Assembly (NCBI GenBank): GCA_020632955.1
Contig: JACKEO010000001.1
Span: 186,001 to 250,000, forward strand
Direction of reading: 5' to 3'
DNA length: 64,000 nt
Source: Alphaproteobacteria bacterium
GTDB lineage: Bacteria; Myxococcota_A; UBA796; GCA-2862545
Positions 10,911 through 19,526 of this stretch are shown one piece after another (the stretch's first letter is position 1; each line of letters opens with the position of its first letter). Position numbers and translations under genes: made by a program. The notes beneath the pieces are model-generated. The model made no database searches and was not told the origin of the DNA. It saw only the letters and a program-made list of their open reading frames with translations.

Positions 10911-12833
10911 TCAGAAGGTGGTGGTGACCGCCAGCCGCGCGCCCTCGAAGCCGGGCAGCACGCGGCACTGGCCGCCCGAGCAGCGGATCCCGCTCTTGTA
11001 GGCGCCGTAGAAGGCGCGCAGCGTGAGCTGGGGGATGGGCTTCACCTGGAGCTCCGCGGCGCCGTAGACGATGTCGGAGAGGTTGCCGGTGGTGGTGATC
11101 AGCGGGTTGGTGGACACGTCGGTGAACCAGGTGAGCGCCACCTTGTTCCCCCACCCCACGGTGAAGGAGGTCTCCCACTCGGTGTAGTCGGTCTGCTGGA
11201 TGGCGTTGACGCCCCAGCGGAACCACTCGCCCTGCACGTTGAGGTCGAGGCTGAACTGCGAGGGCAGCGGCGCGCGCAGCGTGAGCACGCCGTGGAGCTG
11301 GTGGTCGGCGCCGTAGGACGTGCCGTCGGCCCCGTCGTCGCGCAGGTCGGAGCGGTGGCCGAGGTCGAACAGCACGGCCCAGCCGTCGGCCGTGTACTCG
11401 AGGCCCACCATCGGGTGCAGGATGGTCTCGGGGGTGGGGTTGAAGTGCAGCGGGCTGTCGTCCTCGTCGCGGAAGAGGCCGACGCTCCAGTAGGGCACGA
11501 GCGCGCCGGGGATCGCGGTCCAGTCCATGCGCACCCGGCCGCCCCACATGTCGTTGCTGCCCACCGCGGCCGCGCTGTCCTCGGTGATGGCGCGCTCGAA
11601 CTCCAGCGTGGGCGGGATGGCCACCTGGTACAGCTCGGGCGTGAGCAGGTTGTTGTTCCACTGGCTGTTCGCGTAGCGCTTGAACTCCACCAGCCAGGTG
11701 GTGGGGCCCCCGTAGATCGCACCCGACGCGTAGATCGCGTAGCCGGGCGAGGGCGTGCCCCCCCCCCACGCGTCGTCGGTGGGGTAGGCGAAGCCGTCGG
11801 CCTCCACGAACCAGTCCGTGGGTCCCAGGCCCAGCAGCTCCACGCTGCCGCCCGCCGCCACCACGTCGGGGGTGGTGCCGGCGTTGTCGAAGCCCGCAGC
11901 CCAGCCGATCTCGTCGGTGTAGCTGGTGACCACCGCGTGGGCGCCGAGGTTGGCGGGCCCCAGGCCGAAGCGATCCAGGCGCAGGCCCGCGAGGAGGTGG
12001 CGCCGCTCGCCGGGGATGCCCAGGTTCGGGTTGTCCTGGAAGACCTGCTGGCGGTTGAGGAAGCCGAAGACGCCGGTGACGTCCCAGGCCCCGGGGCGCC
12101 ACACCAGCTTGATGCCCTGGATGGACGAGTCCACGTCGATGTCGACGTTGCGGTCGACGTCCAGCACGATGCCGCGGCCGAAGCTGGCGTAGCTGTCGCC
12201 CAGCATCACCGACAGGTTGCCCTTGTCGTAGCCGAAGCGGAGCTTCTCGAGGGTGAGGTAGGCGTTGCGGGCGGCGAGATCCCAGCCCTCGTCCCCCTGC
12301 GTGACGGGGTCGTAGGTGCCGGGCAGCAGGGGCGACCACAGGCCCGGCGACAGCAGCTCGCGCTCGATGCGCCGCACGTCGTCGAGCTGGTAGGTGTTCG
12401 CGAAGAGCGAGACGTGGTCGAACTGGCCGTACAGCGAGAACCACCCCACGCGGAGGTTCGCCGTGAAGCGGTTCACCAGCTCCACGTAGTCGAGCACCCG
12501 GGTGTCCTCGAAGCCCGCGAGCTGATCCGGCACCTGCCAGTAGCGGAGCTCGAGGTCGTCGGTGAACACCCGCGAGACGTCGACCTTGCGCTTGCGGGGG
12601 ACGGGGGTCCCGGGATCGGCGAGCGGCTCGGGCTCCGGGGTGGGGTCGGGCCCGGGCTCGGGCGCGGGATCCGGCTCGGGTGCGGGGTCCGGCGCGGGCG
12701 CGGGCTCCGGCTCCGGGGCGGAGACGGGCGTGGGCTCGGGGCCCCCACCGTCCTGCGCGCGGGCGCCGCCCGGGCAGGCGAGCAGCAGCCCGACCGCCAG
12801 CGCACCGCAGGCCAGGCCGGGCTTCGGACTCAC
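10911..12833 (-). CDS. Outer-membrane protein, large beta-barrel with proline-rich N-terminal linker
   Basis: 640 residues. A signal peptide (ending ARAQDG) precedes a 45-residue Pro-Glu-Ala-Asp linker, then a long series of amphipathic strands ending in VTTTF, a C-terminal aromatic residue as in outer-membrane barrels. Sequence layout (FGRGIVLDVDRN, YLTLEKLRFGYDKGNLSVMLGD) reminds me of the DUF6029 group of barrels, but I cannot confirm it. The start GTG at 12833 overlaps the stop of the thioredoxin gene (GTGA), so the two are coupled. A much longer frame upstream is the shadow of that gene. Confidence 0.75.
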   Translation of the reverse strand: MSPKPGLACGALAVGLLLACPGGARAQDGGGPEPTPVSAPEPEPAPAPDPAPEPDPAPEPGPDPTPEPEPLADPGTPVPRKRKVDVSRVFTDDLELRYWQVPDQLAGFEDTRVLDYVELVNRFTANLRVGWFSLYGQFDHVSLFANTYQLDDVRRIERELLSPGLWSPLLPGTYDPVTQGDEGWDLAARNAYLTLEKLRFGYDKGNLSVMLGDSYASFGRGIVLDVDRNVDIDVDSSIQGIKLVWRPGAWDVTGVFGFLNRQQVFQDNPNLGIPGERRHLLAGLRLDRFGLGPANLGAHAVVTSYTDEIGWAAGFDNAGTTPDVVAAGGSVELLGLGPTDWFVEADGFAYPTDDAWGGGTPSPGYAIYASGAIYGGPTTWLVEFKRYANSQWNNNLLTPELYQVAIPPTLEFERAITEDSAAAVGSNDMWGGRVRMDWTAIPGALVPYWSVGLFRDEDDSPLHFNPTPETILHPMVGLEYTADGWAVLFDLGHRSDLRDDGADGTSYGADHQLHGVLTLRAPLPSQFSLDLNVQGEWFRWGVNAIQQTDYTEWETSFTVGWGNKVALTWFTDVSTNPLITTTGNLSDIVYGAAELQVKPIPQLTLRAFYGAYKSGIRCSGGQCRVLPGFEGARLAVTTTF

Positions 12834-13330
12834 GGAGCCGGCGCCGCCAGGAGCTTGTCGATCTTCGCGGCCAGCGCGACCTCGTCGCCCGGGTCGTACC
12901 CGGTGTGCGCCTCCACCACCTCGAAGTCCCGACCGATCAGCACCGTGTACGGCAGGCTCTTGCTCGGGTTGTAGATGCCCACCACCGAGGAGTCGCGGTC
13001 GAGCAGCACGGGGAAGGAGAAGCCCTTCGACGCGATGAAGGGCTTGACCTTCGACGCCGTGCGGGCGTCGTCGGTGGAGATCGACAGCACCACGAGCCCG
13101 GCGTCCTTCTTGGCCCCGTAGAGCTTGTCGAGGTGGGGCATCTCCTCCTTGCACGGGCCGCACCAGGTGGCCCAGAAGGACAGCACCACCACCTTGCCCT
13201 TGAGCGAGGCGAGCGACACGCTCTGCCCGTTGACGTCGCGCAGGGTGAAGTCGTGGGCGGGGCTGGCCCACGCGGCGGGCGCCAGCGTGAGCAGCAGCAG
13301 GGCGATCAGGCGTCGGAGGGCTGGGGTCAT
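12830..13330 (-). CDS. TlpA-like periplasmic thioredoxin
   Basis: 166 residues with a signal peptide (cleavage near AWASP) and a TlpA/ResA-type thioredoxin fold. The active site is FWATWCGPCKEEMPHL (Cys57, Cys60), with the cis-proline region SLPYTVLI further on. Such proteins reduce disulfides in exported proteins or apocytochromes. The start ATG has a GGAGG site ten bases upstream; a longer start adds 30 residues without homology. It is translationally coupled to the barrel gene, although that protein has few Cys, so the client is unclear. Confidence 0.9.
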   Translation of the reverse strand: MTPALRRLIALLLLTLAPAAWASPAHDFTLRDVNGQSVSLASLKGKVVVLSFWATWCGPCKEEMPHLDKLYGAKKDAGLVVLSISTDDARTASKVKPFIASKGFSFPVLLDRDSSVVGIYNPSKSLPYTVLIGRDFEVVEAHTGYDPGDEVALAAKIDKLLAAPAP

Positions 13331-13484
13331 GGGATCCTCCCGGGGACCACGCCACTTGGACGCAGTGCGCCGGAGCGCATTCGGCGGGCCGTGTATCGTC
13401 GCGCCCCCGGTGCACGCCAAGATGCCGACCCCACCCGCAGGGTGACGGCGCCGCCGCGCCCCTGAGGGGATAGAGCGCCCGGGG

Positions 13485-13514
13485 CTGGACGCGCTGCACC
13501 CCGCCGCCTATCGT
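13485..13514 (+). promoter_or_regulatory. Possible promoter for the 13.5-kb barrel gene
   Basis: CTGGAC (13485-13490) and TATCGT (13509-13514) are separated by 18 bases and lie 32 bases before the TTG start at 13547. The match to a housekeeping promoter is moderate. The region separates two divergent genes, so a promoter is expected here. Confidence 0.35.
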
Positions 13515-13546
13515 GGGCGCGGGCCACGCCCGCCGCCGGAGACCCG

Positions 13547-14614
13547 TTGCGCCGCCTGCTCCTGCCGACGTCGCTCGCCCTGCTGGCGGGACCTGCGCGC
13601 CACGCCGTGGCCGCCGAGGTCACCGACCTGCCCCCCAACCTGCGTGCCGACCTGCACGTGGCCTACGGAGGGCTGTTCGATCAGGCCGGCCTCGAGGAGG
13701 GCGATCGCACCTTCGGCGCCCGCGACCTCGTGCGGCACGACGTGGACCTGGGCCTGGACTTCGCGGTCTACACCGGCCTGGCCGTCACGATCGGCGTGCC
13801 GATCACCGCCAGCCAGCTGATCCGCTTCCCCGCCGCGCGCGAGATGCTCTACGAGCCGGCGAGCGACACCGGGTCCTACCAGAACGGCCCGGCGATCGAC
13901 GATCCCCCCGAGATCCGCAGCGGTGGCAGCCGCGGCGTGTGGCTCGGCCTCGCGGCCGCTCCCTTCCGCGAGGACTACGCGCGCGGCCTGCCGCTCACCT
14001 CGCGCCTCGACCTGGCCTTCCGCATCCCGCTGGCCGGCGCCACCCTGTACGGCCCCGGGCGCGGCGCCTCCCCTCCCGGCGTGGGCGTGCGGCTGGGCGC
14101 GGCCTTCAGCGTGGTCCGCGGGCCTGCGAACCCCTACCTGCGGCTGGCCTTCACGGCAGAGCTGCCGGGCGACATCGAGACGGTGAAGCCCGACGGCAGC
14201 ACCGGTCCCACGCTCACGCTGCGCGACGGCCACGCGCTCGACGTGGGCGGCGGCGCCGAGCTGGTGGTGTGGCAGGATCCCGACCAGGCGCGCCGTGTGG
14301 CCTTCGACCTGCACCTGGGCCTCGGCTACCGCGGTCCTGCCGACACGGCGTCGGGGGTCTTCCTGCCGAGCGTGCTCGAGCGGTCCACCGAGGTGGCGGT
14401 CACGCGGTCGGAGTACCTGCAGCTCGGCGGCGGCCTGGCCCTCGACGTGGAGACGGGGCGCTACCTGGGCTTCCGGCTCGGCGCCGACGGCTGGTACCAC
14501 ACGCCCTACCGCATCGAGCACCCCTACGCGGTGCGCACCGACCCCCAGAGCTTCTCGGTGACCTGGCGCCTCGATCTGGTGGGCCGCATCCGCCTCAAGG
14601 GCGATCGCACCTGA
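13547..14614 (+). CDS. Outer-membrane beta-barrel protein of unknown function
   Basis: 355 residues, start TTG with GGAG six bases upstream. It has a signal peptide (cleavage near AVAAE) and then alternating hydrophobic strands (LGLDFAVYTGLAVTIGVPI, AFDLHLGLGYRG, YLGFRLGADGWYH), ending in LVGRIRLKGDRT. The composition fits a porin-like or transport barrel often seen in myxobacteria. I do not recognise the family. It is a single gene, divergent from tlpA and followed by the TSP3 repeat gene 27 bases later. Confidence 0.65.
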   Translation: MRRLLLPTSLALLAGPARHAVAAEVTDLPPNLRADLHVAYGGLFDQAGLEEGDRTFGARDLVRHDVDLGLDFAVYTGLAVTIGVPITASQLIRFPAAREMLYEPASDTGSYQNGPAIDDPPEIRSGGSRGVWLGLAAAPFREDYARGLPLTSRLDLAFRIPLAGATLYGPGRGASPPGVGVRLGAAFSVVRGPANPYLRLAFTAELPGDIETVKPDGSTGPTLTLRDGHALDVGGGAELVVWQDPDQARRVAFDLHLGLGYRGPADTASGVFLPSVLERSTEVAVTRSEYLQLGGGLALDVETGRYLGFRLGADGWYHTPYRIEHPYAVRTDPQSFSVTWRLDLVGRIRLKGDRT

Positions 14615-14641
14615 CGCGGTCCCCACAGCGCAGGGCGCCGG

Positions 14642-16231
14642 GTGGTACCCTGGACCCTGCGACGTGGGGTCGGACACGTGGAGCCAGCGCATCGGGCAGC
14701 GTGGATCCTGGTCCTGGGGATGCTCCTCGCCACGGCGTCCACCGCCGCGGCCGCCCCCTGCGGCGACAGCGACGAGGACGGGTGCGACGACTGCGCGCTC
14801 GGCGAGGCGGACCCGGCGATGGACGGCCCCGACCTCGACGGGGACGGGCTCTGCGACGGCGGTGACCCCGACCAGGACGGCGACGGGGCCGACGACGAGG
14901 TGGATCCCTTCCCCCGGGACCGCTTCCGCTGCGGCGACGCCGATCGGGACGGCTGCCCCGACTGCGCGGACCACGGCCACCAGGAGCTGGCCGACGACGG
15001 GCCGGACCTGGACCAGGACGGGCTGTGCGACCTCGGCGACCCCGACGACGACGGCGACGGCGTGGTGGACGTGCACGACCCCGAGCCCCGGGAGTCCAAC
15101 ACCTGCGGCGACCTCGACCACGACCTCTGCGACGACTGCCGGATCCGCAACCGTCGCTTCCCCGCCGACGACGGCCCCGACTTCGACGGGGACGGCCTCT
15201 GCGACGCCGGGGACCCGGACGCCGACAACGACGGGGTGGACGACACCGGCGACGTGGCCACGCGCGACCGCTTCCGCTGCCGCGACCTCGACGAGGACGG
15301 CTGCGACGACTGCGCGGTGCTGGGACGCCCGGACTCCGCGCAGGACGGTCCCGACCTCGACGCCGACGGCCAGTGCGACCGGGGTGACGACGACGACGAC
15401 GGCGACGGCGTGCCCGACGCGCTGGACCGCAACCCCCTCGTCCGGAGCTCCTGCGCGGACGCCGACGCGGACGGCTGCGACGACTGCAGCGTCCTCGGCA
15501 GGGCGGACACGTCCCGCGACGGTCTCGACACCGACCAGGACGGCATCTGCGATCTGACCGATCCCGACGACGACGGCGACGGCGTGGACGACGAGCGGGA
15601 TCCCGAGCCCCTGGACCCCTACGTGTGCGCGGACACGGACGACGACGACTGCGACGACTGCGCGGTGCTCGGGAGGGCGGACCCGCGGCAGGACGGCCCG
15701 GACCTCGACGGGGACGGGCTGTGCGACGAGGGGGACCCCGACCGCGACAACGACCGTGTGCTCGACCGGGACGACGTCGATCCCCTCGACCCGATGCGGT
15801 GCTTCGACCGCGACGAGGACGGGTGCGACGACTGCAGCGTGCACGGCCGGAGCAACCCCCGCGACGACGGCCTCGACACCGACAAGGACGCGCGCTGCGA
15901 CCTGACCGACCCGGACGACGACAACGACGGCCTCACGGACGAGGAGGAGCTGCGGCTCGGCACCGACCCGCTGCGCCGCGACACCGACGGGGACGGCGTG
16001 TCCGACAAGGACGAGGTGGAGGCCGGCACCGACCCGCTCCGTCCGCCCGGCCCCGTCGCCCCGGTCGACACCGTGGACACCGCCGACACCGGGCTGCCCG
16101 ACACGGACGAGTCCGACCCGCCGCCGCCCTCGTGCGGGTGCGCGGCGGCCTCGGGTCCGGCCTGGCCCGCCGCGCTCCTGCTGCTGGGCGTCGCGCGGAG
16201 GAGGAGGAGCCTCATGGCGCCCCCCGCCTGA
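14642..16231 (+). CDS. Thrombospondin type-3 repeat surface protein with MYXO-CTERM-like tail
   Basis: 529 residues (a second possible start at 14678 gives a shorter signal region). After a signal peptide come seven repeats of about 57-58 residues. Each opens with C-x-D-x-D-x-(D/L)-x-C-x-D-C and contains DGPDLDxDGxCD or a close variant, then DPDxDxDGVxD. These are calcium-binding DxDxDG loops of the TSP3 type with four Cys per repeat. A short TSP3 tail (TDPLRRDTDGDGVSDKDE) and a Thr/Asp/Pro linker follow. The C-terminus CGCAAASGPAWPAALLLLG plus an Arg cluster fits the MYXO-CTERM pattern (Cys pair, hydrophobic helix, basic end), which directs sorting to the surface in myxobacteria. Very acidic. 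Confidence 0.85.
   Translation: MVPWTLRRGVGHVEPAHRAAWILVLGMLLATASTAAAAPCGDSDEDGCDDCALGEADPAMDGPDLDGDGLCDGGDPDQDGDGADDEVDPFPRDRFRCGDADRDGCPDCADHGHQELADDGPDLDQDGLCDLGDPDDDGDGVVDVHDPEPRESNTCGDLDHDLCDDCRIRNRRFPADDGPDFDGDGLCDAGDPDADNDGVDDTGDVATRDRFRCRDLDEDGCDDCAVLGRPDSAQDGPDLDADGQCDRGDDDDDGDGVPDALDRNPLVRSSCADADADGCDDCSVLGRADTSRDGLDTDQDGICDLTDPDDDGDGVDDERDPEPLDPYVCADTDDDDCDDCAVLGRADPRQDGPDLDGDGLCDEGDPDRDNDRVLDRDDVDPLDPMRCFDRDEDGCDDCSVHGRSNPRDDGLDTDKDARCDLTDPDDDNDGLTDEEELRLGTDPLRRDTDGDGVSDKDEVEAGTDPLRPPGPVAPVDTVDTADTGLPDTDESDPPPPSCGCAAASGPAWPAALLLLGVARRRRSLMAPPA
14758..15920 (+). repeat. Seven in-gene repeats of about 174 bases (TSP3 units)
   Basis: Within the TSP3 gene the segment coding for each C-x-D-x-D...C-x-D-C to DPDxD unit recurs seven times with a spacing of about 171-177 bases. 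The nucleotide identity between units is high in the GAC-rich loops. This could allow unit number to change by recombination. Confidence 0.7.
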
Positions 16232-16369
16232 CCTGATCGGCACCGAGCCGAGACCGGCGCGCGTCGGACCGAGGAGAAGGAGCGAAGGCGTAGCTCGAGC
16301 TACGTCGAGCGACGCCGACGACGGACCGGCGTGCGTCGGGCCGGCGAATGCCATCAGGTCAGGCGGGGG
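16220..16369. repeat. 150-base intergenic element bounded by a 17-base perfect inverted repeat
   Basis: CCCCCGCCTGACCTGAT at 16220-16236 is exactly mirrored at 16353-16369. The left arm contains the stop codon of the TSP3 gene; the right arm ends seven bases before the rsmI stop. Inside lie a direct repeat (ACCGGCGCGCGTCGGA / ACCGGCGTGCGTCGGG) and a perfect 16-base palindrome CGTAGCTCGAGCTACG. It could be a bidirectional terminator for two convergent genes or a small non-autonomous mobile or REP-like element. I cannot tell copy number from one window. Confidence 0.6.
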
Positions 16370-16375
16370 TCGCTA

Positions 16376-17173
16376 TCAGGTCTCCAGGGCGAGCAGCCGC
16401 TGGTAGGCCTCGCGGCGACTGATCCCCCACCGCGTGGCCAGCACAGCGGCCACGTCCTTGAGCGAGGCCCCCTCCCCCACCTCGGGCCCCGAGGCGGCCT
16501 CCAGGGCCTCCCCCGGCCCCACCACGAGCACGCACTCGCCCTTGAGGCTGCGGTCGGCCAGGAGCCCGGCCAGGGCCTCCAGCGGCGCCCGCAGCACCTC
16601 CTCGTGTCGCTTCGACAGCTCCCGGCACAGCACCGCCTCCCGCGCAGGGCTGCGGGCGGCCAGGCGGGCGACGAGATCGGGCAGCCGGCTGGGCGCCTCG
16701 AAGCACACGAGGGTCTCGGGGCGCCGGAGCACCTCGTCGGCCCAGCCGTCGCGCCCCTTGCGTGGAGGGAAGCCGAGGAAGGTGGACGGCGCCACGGGCA
16801 TCCCCGACGCCGCCAGGGCCGCAGCCAGCGCGCTGGGACCGGGCACCGAGAGCACCCGCACCCCGGCCTCCAGGCAGGCCCGCACCAGCTCGCGCCCCGG
16901 ATCGGAGATGCCGGGCGTGCCCGCGTCCGTGACCAGCGCCACCTCCTCCTGCAGCGCGCGGGCCGCGAGGGCCTCGGCGCGCTGGGCCTCGTTGTGCGCG
17001 TGCAGCGCCACGAGCGGGGGTGCCGGCAGGTCGAGGGCGCCGAGCAGCTTGCGCGTGGTGCGCGTGTCCTCGGCGGCGATGACCGCGGCCTCGGCGAGCA
17101 CCCGGCGGGCGCGCGGGCTGCAGTCGTCCAGGGTGCCGATGGGGGTCGCGACGATCCAGAGAGCCACGCTCAC
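16376..17173 (-). CDS. rsmI: 16S rRNA (cytidine-1402 2'-O)-methyltransferase
   Basis: 265 residues. RsmI methylates the ribose of C1402 in 16S rRNA using SAM. Hallmarks are the N-terminal LWIVATPIGTLDD, AEDTRTTRKLL, VTDAGTPGISDPG and PGPSALAAALAASG, all of the tetrapyrrole-methylase fold. The C-terminal helical part (WGISRREAYQRLLAL) is also present. Start GTG overlaps the yraN stop (GTGA), the common rsmI-yraN pairing. It is the last gene of the ribosome-related operon that starts with rpsP. Confidence 0.95.
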   Translation of the reverse strand: MSVALWIVATPIGTLDDCSPRARRVLAEAAVIAAEDTRTTRKLLGALDLPAPPLVALHAHNEAQRAEALAARALQEEVALVTDAGTPGISDPGRELVRACLEAGVRVLSVPGPSALAAALAASGMPVAPSTFLGFPPRKGRDGWADEVLRRPETLVCFEAPSRLPDLVARLAARSPAREAVLCRELSKRHEEVLRAPLEALAGLLADRSLKGECVLVVGPGEALEAASGPEVGEGASLKDVAAVLATRWGISRREAYQRLLALET

Positions 17174-17544
17174 CCCACGTCGAAGGCGTCATCCACCCAG
17201 CTCACCTGCCACGGCTCGGCAGACAGGTCGACCACCGCCACCAGGAAGGCCACCTCGGTGGCGGCCGTGGCGTGGGCCCGCAGCCAGGCGCGCGCCGCCC
17301 CCACGAGGCGGGCCTGCTTCGCGGGCGTGATCTGCTCGAGCGGGTCGAGCACGTCGTCGGCGCGGGCCTTCACCTCGACGAAGCGCAGCCGGCCGGCACG
17401 CTCCACCACGAGATCCAGCTCGCCCCCGCCGCCGCTCCAGCGGCGGGCGAGCACGCGCGCGCCACCCGCGACGAGGCGAGCGGCGACGAAGTCCTCGGCC
17501 TCGGCCCCTGCCTGCAGCGCCTCGCGACGCCCCCGGCCGGCCAC
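17170..17544 (-). CDS. YraN/UPF0102 family endonuclease-like protein
   Basis: 124 residues with the YraN fold, a restriction-endonuclease-like domain: GAEAEDFVAARLVAGGARVL, then GELDLVV and FVEVKARAD, which hold the Asp and E-x-K positions of the nuclease motif. The physiological substrate of this family is not established. It sits between rplS and rsmI, as it does in many bacteria (often with rnhB between, absent here). Confidence 0.88.
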   Translation of the reverse strand: MAGRGRREALQAGAEAEDFVAARLVAGGARVLARRWSGGGGELDLVVERAGRLRFVEVKARADDVLDPLEQITPAKQARLVGAARAWLRAHATAATEVAFLVAVVDLSAEPWQVSWVDDAFDVG

Positions 17545-17550
17545 GACCGC

Positions 17551-17925
17551 CTAGCGGATCGCGCGGAAGTCGCGGATCGGCTTGAGGCGCGCGGACTTCC
17601 CGCGGCGGCTGCGCAGGAAGTAGAGCTTGGCGCGACGGACCTTGTGGCGGGCCGTGACCTCGATCTTCTCGACCGTGGGGGAGCTCGCCGGGAAGATGCG
17701 CTCGACGCCGACGCCGTTGCTGATCTTGCGGACGGTGAAGGTGGTGCGCATGCCGCCGCGGCGGATGCGGATCACCGTGCCCTCGAAGACCTGGACGCGG
17801 CTCTTGTCGCCTTCCTTGATGCGCACGTGCACGCGCACGGTGTCGCCCGGACGGACGTCGACGTTGGCGCGCTTTTCCTTGCGCTCGGCGAGGATCTCGC
17901 TCTCGATCTGCTGCAGGAGGTCCAT
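17551..17925 (-). CDS. rplS: 50S ribosomal protein L19
   Basis: 124 residues, the usual size. Conserved blocks include PGDTVRVHVRIKEGDKSRVQ, FEGTVIRIRRGG, TFTVRKISNGVGVERIFP and the basic end RRAKLYFLRSRRGKSARL. MDLLQQIE was taken as start with GAGG upstream; an ATG three codons earlier is possible. It follows trmD in the conserved rpsP-rimM-trmD-rplS order. Confidence 0.98.
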   Translation of the reverse strand: MDLLQQIESEILAERKEKRANVDVRPGDTVRVHVRIKEGDKSRVQVFEGTVIRIRRGGMRTTFTVRKISNGVGVERIFPASSPTVEKIEVTARHKVRRAKLYFLRSRRGKSARLKPIRDFRAIR

Positions 17926-17980
17926 GGGATGCATCCTCGACGCGCAGCCTGGGGGAACCCGGCCGCGGAACCCGGCGCAG

Positions 17981-18718
17981 CTATCGGGAGTCGGGGTCCT
18001 CGTCAACCTCGGGCACCACCGTGGGATCGAGGCCGTGCCGCGCACAGTGGCGCGCCCAGAGGTCGGGACGGCGCGCGGCGGTGCGCGCCTGCGCCTGCGC
18101 GAGCCGCCAGGCACGGATGCGCCCGTGGTCACCGGAGCGCAGCACCTCGGGCACCTCCCTGCCCTCCCAGGCCAGCGGCCGGGTGAACTGCGGGTACTCG
18201 AGCAGGTCGTCGTCGAAGGACTCCTCGCCCGCGCTCGCGGCATTCCCGAGCACGCCGGGCAGAAGCCGGGCGGTGGCATCCACGATGGCCGAGGCCGCGA
18301 TCTCCCCACCGGTGAGGACGAAGTCGCCGAGCGAGAGCTCCTCGTCGACCAGCGCCTCGATGCGCGCGTCGATGCCCTCGTAGTGCCCGCACACCAGCAC
18401 CACGTGGGGCAGCGTGGCCAGACGTCGGGCGTCGGCCTGGGAGAAGGTGCGCCCCGCCGGCGAGGTGAGGATGACGTGGCTGTCGGGACGGCGGACCCGG
18501 GCCAGGGCCGCGGCCACCACGTCCACCTTCAGCACCATGCCGGCCCCGCCCCCGTAGGGTGTGTCGTCCACCGTGCGGTGCCGATCGGTGGTGACCTCGC
18601 GGATGTCGTGCACCCCGATGTCCACCAGGCCCCGGCCCACGGCGCGGCCCAGCACCGAGCCGTGCACGCAGGCGCGCACGATGTCGGGATGGATGGTGAG
18701 CACGTCGAAGGCGGTCAC
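17981..18718 (-). CDS. trmD: tRNA (guanine-37 N1)-methyltransferase
   Basis: 245 residues. TrmD methylates G37 next to the anticodon and is essential in most bacteria. The knot region is clear: DTPYGGGAGMVLK, LVCGHYEGIDARI and DFVLTGGEIAA. The start GTG (VTAFDVLTIHP) lies four bases after rimM, and a longer frame is a shadow. The C-terminal helix domain is complete. Confidence 0.97.
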   Translation of the reverse strand: MTAFDVLTIHPDIVRACVHGSVLGRAVGRGLVDIGVHDIREVTTDRHRTVDDTPYGGGAGMVLKVDVVAAALARVRRPDSHVILTSPAGRTFSQADARRLATLPHVVLVCGHYEGIDARIEALVDEELSLGDFVLTGGEIAASAIVDATARLLPGVLGNAASAGEESFDDDLLEYPQFTRPLAWEGREVPEVLRSGDHGRIRAWRLAQAQARTAARRPDLWARHCARHGLDPTVVPEVDEDPDSR

Positions 18719-18722
18719 GCCG

Positions 18723-19271
18723 CTACTCCTCGGAGAGCGCACCCGGCGCGAGCACCACGCGCCCACCCGCCGCGTCGACCTCGAGCACCCAGGCCTTCAC
18801 GCAGGGCACGAACCAGGGACCGCCCGGCGCGTCCACCTCGAGGACCTCGCCCACGTCGGTGGTCTGCACGTCCACGAGCGACCCCACGCGCTGCCCCTCG
18901 ACGATCACGTCGGCGCCGATCACCTGCCACAGGTAGAACTCCCCGGGCGCGGGCGCCGGGAGGGCCGCCCGCGCGAGCACGATGCGCCAGTCGCGCAGCG
19001 AGGCCGCCACGTCGCGGTCGTCGAGTGCACCCAGGCGCGCGAGGATGCGCTTGCCGGCCCCCGGACGCACCTTGAGCTGGACGGCGTGCCGCTGGCCATC
19101 GGGCGCGACGAGCACGACGTCCACCGGCGCCCGCCACAGGCCCGACGTGGGGTTGTGCAGGAAGATCCGCACCTCGCCCCGGACGCCGAAGGCGCCCAGG
19201 ACGTGGCCCAGCTCGAGCTCGTCGTCCGCGCGTCCCCGCCCCGGCAGCGCACGGAACGGCAGGGACCCCAC
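18723..19271 (-). CDS. rimM: Ribosome maturation factor RimM
   Basis: 182 residues with the N-terminal RimM barrel (LGHVLGAFGVRGEVRIF) and the C-terminal PRC-barrel (EFYLWQVIGADV, VGEVLEVDAPGGPWFVP). It assists 30S head assembly and binds S19. It lies between the KH-domain gene and trmD in the standard operon order. Start is GTG. Identification is secure. Confidence 0.95.
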   Translation of the reverse strand: MGSLPFRALPGRGRADDELELGHVLGAFGVRGEVRIFLHNPTSGLWRAPVDVVLVAPDGQRHAVQLKVRPGAGKRILARLGALDDRDVAASLRDWRIVLARAALPAPAPGEFYLWQVIGADVIVEGQRVGSLVDVQTTDVGEVLEVDAPGGPWFVPCVKAWVLEVDAAGGRVVLAPGALSEE

Positions 19272-19277
19272 GAGCGA

Positions 19278-19526
19278 CTACTCCTCGGCGGACGCGCCGA
19301 AGGCGTCGACCAGCTCGACGGTGGCCTTGCGCCGACCCGCCGCCGCGCTGATCACGGTGCAGATGGAGCGCAGGGTGCGACCGCCGTCGTCCTCGAAGAG
19401 GGCCCGGTCGTCGGCATGGACGAGGGCCTCGAGCACGGTGACCGCATCGCCCTCGACGGCCTGGATCTGGACGTCGTCGGGATGGGCCACGAGGGGACGG
19501 ATGAGGTGGAGCGCGAGCGCTTCCAT
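19278..19526 (-). CDS. khpA: KH-domain RNA-binding protein, KhpA/YlqC type
   Basis: 82 residues with a single KH fold. The GxxG loop is degraded here: the EDDGGRTLRSICTVI segment occupies the place of the usual GKxGR(T/V)xxAIR motif, so RNA binding may differ from the norm. The ATG shares its A with the rpsP stop (TGATG). The position between rpsP and rimM is exactly where ylqC/khpA lies in many bacteria, which supports the call. Confidence 0.75.
   Translation of the reverse strand: MEALALHLIRPLVAHPDDVQIQAVEGDAVTVLEALVHADDRALFEDDGGRTLRSICTVISAAAGRRKATVELVDAFGASAEE

Noticed and set aside
10713..12974. A 753-codon open frame on the plus strand opposite the barrel gene
   Set aside because: The opposite strand has a signal peptide, barrel strands and coupling to tlpA. 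This frame has only shadow composition.
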